From Streptomyces sp. AJS327 (GTDB lineage Bacteria; Actinomycetota; Actinomycetes; Streptomycetales; Streptomycetaceae), in NCBI RefSeq assembly GCF_013450295.1, contig NZ_SKBR01000004.1:310001-374000 (forward strand): DNA of 64,000 bases, written 5' to 3'. The translations under genes were made by a program, and so were the position numbers. This document shows positions 58,286 to 64,000 of the stretch, piece by piece. Under the pieces are notes generated by a model that saw only the letters and a list, made by a program, of their open reading frames with translations, was not told the origin of the DNA and did not search any database. Numbering within the stretch: the stretch's first letter is position 1; every line of letters starts with the position of its first letter.

Positions 58286-61200
58286 CTCCCCCCCTCTCCT
58301 GGGTCGTGGGTCTCGGTGCGGGGCGGTGCCCACCGGCCGGGGCCGAGGTCCATCGCCTCGACTTCGGCCATCTCGCGTTCGAAGCGCGCGAGGAGGTCGT
58401 CGTCCGGTCCGTCGGCGCCGCCCGTGCCGTCGGCGCTCGCCGCGCCGCCCGGCTGCTCCGAGGGGTCGGGACCGTCTGAACCGCCGTCGGCCGGTGGGTC
58501 GTTGGGGTCGTACGGAGTGCCCACGTCCGGGTCCCCGGGCTCCGCCGCGGTGTCGCCGCCGGTGTCCAGCTCCAGGACGTCCGCCGCCAGATAGGCGGCC
58601 ACGGCCTCCGCGTTGGGGTACTCGAAGACGAGCGTGTTGGGCAGCGTCGCGGCGCAGAGACGCTGGAGGCGCACCTTCAGCTCCAGCGCGGTGACGGAGT
58701 TCATCCCGAGGTCGAAGAAGCCCCGGCGCGGGTCCAGTTCGTCCCCGGAGTCCGCGCCCAGCACCACCGCGGCCTCCGCCAGCACCCGTTCCACGAGGGC
58801 CGCCGCCCGCTCCTCGGGGTCCAGCGCCGTGAGCTGCCGCAGCAGCGCGGTCGCCGCCTCGCCCTCCTCGTCGCCGGGCTCCAGGTCGTCGAAGAGCGGC
58901 CACGCCGTCTGCTGGTACAGCGGCATCATCAGGCCCCAGTCGACCTCGCAGACGCTCGTCTCGGCGCTGTCGGAGGTCAGGGCGTACTCCAGCGCGGTCA
59001 GCGCCGTCTCCGGCGCCAGCGGGCGGAGTCCGGCGCGGACGAGCCGCGTCTCGCTCTCCCGCTCCAGCAGCCCCGTCCCGTCCCAGGGCGCCCACCGCAC
59101 GCAGAGCCCCGGCTCGCCGCGCTCGCGGCGCCGCTGGACGAGCGCCGCCAACTGCGCGTCCGGCACGGCCTGCCGGGCGGCACCCAGCGAACCCCAGGAG
59201 GCCGCGATACCGCTGAAGACCGTGAAGTGGTCGAGATCCGCGTCGAGTTGCCGCTCCCGCAGCAGGGAGTCCAACCACCAGGCGCCGACGGCGCGTTGGG
59301 ACACAGCCTCCCGGATGTCGGAGGCCCCGAAGGTGTCACTCCCGACCAGGTTCCAGTCCACCGCGAGCCAGAACACGCCGCGCGGAACCCCGCCCTCGCG
59401 GGTGAGGTCCAGCGCGCGCCCGAGCGACGCGGGGTCGGTGCCGTCCGCCTCGACGAGCAGCACCTCGCCCGGGCCTCCGGCGCCGAGCGCCGCGACCTGA
59501 CGCGCCACCTCCGCGTCCGGGGCGTCCGCGGGGCCGTGGGTGAGCACCACCCGCCCGGCTCCCAGCTCCAACAGCCGCCGGGCCAGGGCCAGTCCGTGCC
59601 GCCCCGCGCCCTCCGCGACGAGGTAGGCGCCGCCCGGGCGCACCCACCGCTCGCGCGGCAGCGCCGGTCCGCGGGTGCGGTCCCGGACCACCCGCTGGAC
59701 CAGGCGGCGCCCGGCCCGCACCGCGACGTGGTCCTCGCCGTCCCCGGCGGTCAACTCCCCGGCGACGGCGTCCGCGTCGGCCTCCAGCCCCCCGCTGACC
59801 GGGTCCAGGTCCAGCAAGCCGCCCCAGGCGGCGGGGTGTTCCATCGCCGCGACCGAGGCCAGGCTCCACAGCGGCGTGTGCGCCACGGCCACCGGACGCC
59901 GGTGGGCGCCCGGTGCGTCCGGCGCGCAGGCGCCGCGCGTCACGTGCCACACCGGCAGCGCGGTCCGCCCCGAACCCAGGGCGCGCGCCAGGCGGAACAC
60001 GGTGTCGTACACCGCCTCGGTGGACTCCCCGGCCCCGCCGTCGGTGGCGTCGCTGAGCGGGTCGGCCTCCGCCGGGAGGTCCAGGGCCCACAGCTGCACC
60101 GCGCCACGGCAGCCAGGACGGTGCAGCGCGTCCCGGACCAGCTTCTCCAACCCGCCCGGACTGGCGGCTTGTTCACGCGTGATCCGCACGCTCCCCGCAC
60201 CCGTGGCGGCGAGCCGTCCGGCCAGCGCCTCGGCCACGCCGGTGTCGTCCGCGAGCAGCAGCCACCAGGGGTCCGCAGCCCGGTCCTGGGCCGCCGTCGC
60301 GGCGGGCCTCCCCGGCCGGGCGGCGAGCCGCCAGTGCTGCCGGTACAACAGCCCGTCCAGCCGCGCCCGTTCACCGGCGGCCAACGGGGCGCCGGGCGGC
60401 GGTTCCAGGGTGACCCCGGTCAGCAGCGCCACCGGCGCGCCGTCCTCCGCGTAGACCGTGACGTCCCCGAGCAGTCGCTCGCCGTCGCCCGGCTCCTCGC
60501 GCACCGTGGCGCGCACCGTGACCGGCCCGTCCGGTGCCCCGCGCAGCAGGGTCAGCCGGTCGACGGCGGTCGGGAGGTACGGACCGGTCCCTGCGCCCTC
60601 ATCTGCGGGGAGGGCCAACGCCGGGGCACGCAGGGCTACTTCCAGCAGCGAGGGCGGGAACGCCCAGCTGTCGCCCGACGGTTCGGTCGCTGATTCGAGC
60701 GCGCAGGTCACCGTGCAGGCGCCCGGCGCCCGTTCGCCACCCAGCACCCGCAGTCCGTCCAGCGACACCCCACCGGCGGACAGCGCGGCGGCCGCCCACT
60801 CCGGCGCCTCCGCCTCCCCGGCCGGGGCGGGCGGTGGCCCGACCGGCTCCGGGGACAGGGCCCGGGGGGACACCAGCCCGCCCGCCCGCACCGTGCCCCC
60901 GCCGTCCAGCGCGGACCGGGTGGTGACGGCGAAGGTCGCCGGTTCGTCCATCCCGGCCGTCGCGTCCAGCACCAGCTGGGCGACGGCGGGTTCGGACGGT
61001 TCGGCGCCTGGCTGGCCGTCCCCGGGCCCGCCCTCCGGCGCCGCGTCGTACAGGTAGGGAGCGGGCAGCTCCACGTGCGCCAGCTCGACTGGTCCCGGAC
61101 CGAAGTGCTCACGGGCCGCCGCGAGCGCCATCTCCAGCCAGGTCGCGTCGGGCACCAGCCGCGTCTCCCACAGTCGCCCACAGGGTGAACCAGCCTTCAG

Positions 61201-64000
61201 AAGACGGTCGTTGAGGTCGCCCTCGAAGACGCTCGGGCCCCCGGCGACCTCGGTGCGCCGGGCCAGCAGCGGATGACCGCCCGCGGTGACGGACCCGCCG
61301 GCCGCGCGGGACGCCGTGCCCGGGGACGGCTCGGGCAGCCAGTAGCTCCGGTGCCGCCATGGGTAGCGCGGGGCGTCGGCGGGCGGGCCGCCCTCGGGGA
61401 AGTGCTGGCCCCAGTCCAGCGCGTGGCCGTGCGCGTGCAGGGCGCCCAGCGAGGACAGCAGTACCGCCAGGTCGTCCCCGTCGCGGCGCAGCGAGGGCAG
61501 CAGCAGCCCCTCGTGCCGCAGCGCGCCCAGCTCCTGCTCGACGAACGGGAGGAGTACCGGATGCGGGGAGATCTCCACGAAGGTGTCGAACCCGTCGGCC
61601 ACCAGGGCCCGTACGGTCTCGGTGAAGCGCACCCGGTCCCGCAGGGTCCGGCCCCAGTACGCGCCGTCGCACACCTCGCCCCGCTGACGGCCACCGGCCA
61701 CCGACGAGTAGTAGGCCACGCCTCCCGGCGCGGGCGCCAACCCCGCGAGTTCTTCCGCGAGTTCGCCGTCCAGTGGCTCGACCAGCGGGCAGTGACCGGC
61801 GCCCGCCGCGTCCACCCGGCGGCAGAACACCCGCTGGCCGCGCAGCCGCGCCAGCACCTCGTCCAGCGCCTCCGGATCACCGGAGAGCACCGTGCTGCGG
61901 CTGCTGTTGCTCAACGCCACCCACAGCCGGTCGCGGTGGCCCTCGATCGCCTCCTCCGCCCGCTCGGCGGGGAGCCCGACGACGCCCATCGCTCCGGTGC
62001 CGACCAGCCGTTCCTGGGTGGTGGCGCGGGCGTGCAGCACCCGCGCCGCTTCGCCCGTGCCCAGCACCCCGGCCGCGTGCGCGGCGGCCACCTCGCCCAG
62101 GCTGTGCCCGGCGACCGCCTCGGGGTGGACCCCCAGGGCCCGCCAGCGGTGGGTGAGAGCGGTCTGGACAGCGAAGATCAGCTCCTGCTGTCGCGGCCCG
62201 GACGGCAACTCCCGTCCCTCCGCGAGGTGTTCCGCCACCGACCAGCCCAGGACGGGCCGGAGCCAGCCGTCGGTCTCCGCCAGCTGTTCGCGGAACACCG
62301 GGTCCTCGCGCAGCAGTCGGCGGCCCATCCCAGCCCACTGGGAGCCGTGACCGGAGTAGACGAACGCGATGCGCCGCTCCCCGGCGTCCCGTACGTGGCC
62401 GGTGCTGAGGCCCGGCGAACCGTCGTCGCCCTGCTCGGCGAACTCGCCCAGCAGCCCGGCCAGTTCCGCACCGCTCCGGGCGACGGCGGTCAGCCGGTGC
62501 GGCAGGTGGGCCCGGCGGATGGCGGCCGTCCGGCAGAGGGCCCGCACCGGGTCCGCCGTGGCGGCGGCACCCGAACCCGCCCTCTCCGGAGCGGAGTCCA
62601 GCAGGTCGCGGTAGTTGGCGGCCTGCGCGGTGAGCGCGCCGGGGTCCGCCGCCGACAGCGTCAGCAGATACGGACGCTCGGCCGACGCCTCGGACGCCTC
62701 GGACGCCTCGGACGTTTCGGCGGTGCCGGACGTGGCGGAGGCGTCGGGCGTCCCCCCGGCGGAACCGGGCAGCCCCAGCACCACGTGCGCGTTGGTACCG
62801 CTGAACCCGAAGGCGCTGACACCGGCCGCGCTCCGGCCCTCCGGCCAGGGCAGGTTGGCCGTCGGAACGTCGAACGGCAGCTCGTCCCAGGGGATTTCCG
62901 GACTCGGCCGCTGGAAGTGCAGATGCGGCGGAATCCGCCGGTGCCACAGCACCAGTACCGCCTTGATCAGTCCGGCGATGCCGGAAGCGGCCTCCAGGTG
63001 ACTGATGTTGGTCTTCACCGACCCCACCGGGACCCGCTGACCGGCGGGCAGCCCGTCGGCCAACGCGGCGCCCAGCGCCTCCAGTTCGATCGGGTCGCCG
63101 AGTGGGGTCCCGGTACCGTGCGCCTCCACGTAGCCGAGGTCGGCGGGGGTCACCCGGGCGTCCGCGAGCGCCGTGCGGATCAGTTCCTCCTGCGCCGGGC
63201 CGTGCGGCACGGTCAGGCCACTGCTCGGCCCGTCCTGGTTGACGGCCGACCCCAGCAACGTGGCCAGCACCCGGTCGCCGTCCGCGAGCGCCCGTGACAG
63301 CGGTTTGAGCACCACGACCCCGCAGCCCTCGCCCCGGTTGTAGCCGTCGGCCGCGGCGTCGAAGGTCTTGCAGCGGCCGTCGGCGGCGAGCGCCCCGGCG
63401 GACTCGCTGGCCCGGTGGATCGTGGGCCCGGCGATGACGTTCACCCCACCGGCCAGCGCCACCTCGCTCTCGCCCGACCGCAGGCTGCGCACCGCGAGGT
63501 GCACGGCGACCAGGGAGGAGGAACAGGCGGTGTCCACGGCCAGGCTGGGCCCGTGCAGGCCGAGGAAGTACGACAGCCGTCCGGAGGTGGAGCAGAAGGA
63601 GTTGCCGGTCCCGTAGAAGGCGTCCACCGTCTCCGGGCTGACGGTGATGAGGTCCCCGTAGTCGTGCGAGTTCATCCCGACGAACACGCCGGTGCGCGTG
63701 CCGTGCAGCCGGTCAGGCGACTGCCCGGCGTGCTCCAGCGCCTCCCAGGCGACCTCCAGGAACATCCGCTGCTGCGGGTCCATGACCTTCGCCTCGCGCG
63801 GCGCGATACGGAAGAACTCCGCGTCGAACTGGTCCACTTCGGGCAGCCAGGCGCCCCGCCAGCGACTCCGGTCGGTGAACCGGCCCTCCGGGGACAGCGT
63901 TACCGCGTCGGTCCCCTCACTCAGCATCGTCCAGTACCCCTCGGGGCCCTCGCCGCCGCCGGGGAAACGGCAGCCGAGGCCGACGACCGCGATGGGCTCC
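58282..64000 (-). CDS. Type I PKS module with degenerate DH and KR: KS-AT-DH*-KR*-ACP (PKS1, 5' end outside window)
   Basis: More than 1,900 residues are in view; the frame runs to the window edge with the KS opening EPIAVVGLGCRFPGG. KS is intact (Cys near 63523 in DTACSSSLVAVH, HGTGTPLGDP, NISHLEAA). AT has GHSLGEV (about 62100), but the usual specificity tetrapeptide reads GAGH. The DH-like region (about 61280) lacks the His of HxxxGxxxxP and its second Asp is Glu. The KR (about 59640-59050) has an altered nucleotide loop (EGAGRHG) and lacks the catalytic Tyr (Gln) and Asn (Asp). ACP is LGMNSVTALEL. It should extend without reduction and passes the chain to PKS2. Confidence 0.93.
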   Translation of the reverse strand, partial: EPIAVVGLGCRFPGGGEGPEGYWTMLSEGTDAVTLSPEGRFTDRSRWRGAWLPEVDQFDAEFFRIAPREAKVMDPQQRMFLEVAWEALEHAGQSPDRLHGTRTGVFVGMNSHDYGDLITVSPETVDAFYGTGNSFCSTSGRLSYFLGLHGPSLAVDTACSSSLVAVHLAVRSLRSGESEVALAGGVNVIAGPTIHRASESAGALAADGRCKTFDAAADGYNRGEGCGVVVLKPLSRALADGDRVLATLLGSAVNQDGPSSGLTVPHGPAQEELIRTALADARVTPADLGYVEAHGTGTPLGDPIELEALGAALADGLPAGQRVPVGSVKTNISHLEAASGIAGLIKAVLVLWHRRIPPHLHFQRPSPEIPWDELPFDVPTANLPWPEGRSAAGVSAFGFSGTNAHVVLGLPGSAGGTPDASATSGTAETSEASEASEASAERPYLLTLSAADPGALTAQAANYRDLLDSAPERAGSGAAATADPVRALCRTAAIRRAHLPHRLTAVARSGAELAGLLGEFAEQGDDGSPGLSTGHVRDAGERRIAFVYSGHGSQWAGMGRRLLREDPVFREQLAETDGWLRPVLGWSVAEHLAEGRELPSGPRQQELIFAVQTALTHRWRALGVHPEAVAGHSLGEVAAAHAAGVLGTGEAARVLHARATTQERLVGTGAMGVVGLPAERAEEAIEGHRDRLWVALSNSSRSTVLSGDPEALDEVLARLRGQRVFCRRVDAAGAGHCPLVEPLDGELAEELAGLAPAPGGVAYYSSVAGGRQRGEVCDGAYWGRTLRDRVRFTETVRALVADGFDTFVEISPHPVLLPFVEQELGALRHEGLLLPSLRRDGDDLAVLLSSLGALHAHGHALDWGQHFPEGGPPADAPRYPWRHRSYWLPEPSPGTASRAAGGSVTAGGHPLLARRTEVAGGPSVFEGDLNDRLLKAGSPCGRLWETRLVPDATWLEMALAAAREHFGPGPVELAHVELPAPYLYDAAPEGGPGDGQPGAEPSEPAVAQLVLDATAGMDEPATFAVTTRSALDGGGTVRAGGLVSPRALSPEPVGPPPAPAGEAEAPEWAAAALSAGGVSLDGLRVLGGERAPGACTVTCALESATEPSGDSWAFPPSLLEVALRAPALALPADEGAGTGPYLPTAVDRLTLLRGAPDGPVTVRATVREEPGDGERLLGDVTVYAEDGAPVALLTGVTLEPPPGAPLAAGERARLDGLLYRQHWRLAARPGRPAATAAQDRAADPWWLLLADDTGVAEALAGRLAATGAGSVRITREQAASPGGLEKLVRDALHRPGCRGAVQLWALDLPAEADPLSDATDGGAGESTEAVYDTVFRLARALGSGRTALPVWHVTRGACAPDAPGAHRRPVAVAHTPLWSLASVAAMEHPAAWGGLLDLDPVSGGLEADADAVAGELTAGDGEDHVAVRAGRRLVQRVVRDRTRGPALPRERWVRPGGAYLVAEGAGRHGLALARRLLELGAGRVVLTHGPADAPDAEVARQVAALGAGGPGEVLLVEADGTDPASLGRALDLTREGGVPRGVFWLAVDWNLVGSDTFGASDIREAVSQRAVGAWWLDSLLRERQLDADLDHFTVFSGIAASWGSLGAARQAVPDAQLAALVQRRRERGEPGLCVRWAPWDGTGLLERESETRLVRAGLRPLAPETALTALEYALTSDSAETSVCEVDWGLMMPLYQQTAWPLFDDLEPGDEEGEAATALLRQLTALDPEERAAALVERVLAEAAVVLGADSGDELDPRRGFFDLGMNSVTALELKVRLQRLCAATLPNTLVFEYPNAEAVAAYLAADVLELDTGGDTAAEPGDPDVGTPYDPNDPPADGGSDGPDPSEQPGGAASADGTGGADGPDDDLLARFEREMAEVEAMDLGPGRWAPPRTETHDPGEGGR

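Overview
The window is very GC-rich actinomycete DNA, most likely Streptomyces or a close relative. The pointers are frequent GTG starts, ATGA/GTGA-coupled genes, paired XRE (DUF5753) and DUF397 genes, PucR/CdaR, LysR, HxlR and ArsR regulators, CsoR-type copper boxes and a modular type I PKS cluster. The genus is inferred from gene content; no rRNA or housekeeping marker is present. The only RNA gene seen is a tRNA-Lys(UUU) at 29397-29469.

1-20 kb is a mosaic of small regulator/effector units: HxlR with a divergent DHFR-fold gene, a DHA2 exporter, LysR with a divergent MFS gene, a GNAT, and a second DHFR-fold protein. An island at 7.7-11.7 kb carries proteins of the kind that accompany actinomycete gas-vesicle clusters, but no GvpA is visible. 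It is bracketed by two 151-bp direct repeats. Then come a DinB protein, a PucR-controlled cupin/MFS/hydrolase operon, a hemerythrin, and an AHSA1-ArsR-DUF899 operon preceded by repeated GCAAC/GTTGC palindromes.

20-29 kb is accessory DNA: a lipoprotein, two XRE/DUF397 loci (one broken by a duplicated coiled-coil/TM gene), a chain of tiny overlapping genes, and then Nudix, radical SAM/SPASM, a 52-residue peptide, an APH-fold kinase and an unknown protein. The peptide sits directly behind the radical SAM gene with a strong RBS, so this is a candidate ribosomal-peptide (RiPP) locus.

29.6-34 kb holds a TIR-STAND protein and a separate membrane protein that share the same C-terminal domain, a configuration suggestive of an immune system. 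A probable nuclease/P-loop remnant lies beside them. 34-38.4 kb is a copper regulon (CopA, CopZ and a His-rich protein) with CsoR-type boxes.

38.4-64 kb is a biosynthetic cluster running off the right edge. A prolyl-AMP ligase (hand-read code DLFYLA-W-VCK), a prolyl-carrier dehydrogenase and a discrete carrier protein should make pyrrolyl-2-carboxyl-S-PCP. A PPTase, a type II thioesterase and a cation antiporter accompany them. An atypical response regulator and a TetR/ABC exporter unit lie in the middle. On the minus strand a coupled operon encodes PKS1 (KS-AT-DH*-KR*-ACP, both reductive domains degenerate), PKS2 (KS-AT-ACP-thioester reductase), a halogenase-fold flavoprotein lacking the halogenase motif, a berberine-bridge-type oxidase, an ACP and a discrete ketosynthase. 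The likely product is a pyrrole-bearing, largely unreduced short polyketide released as an aldehyde or alcohol; this is inference.
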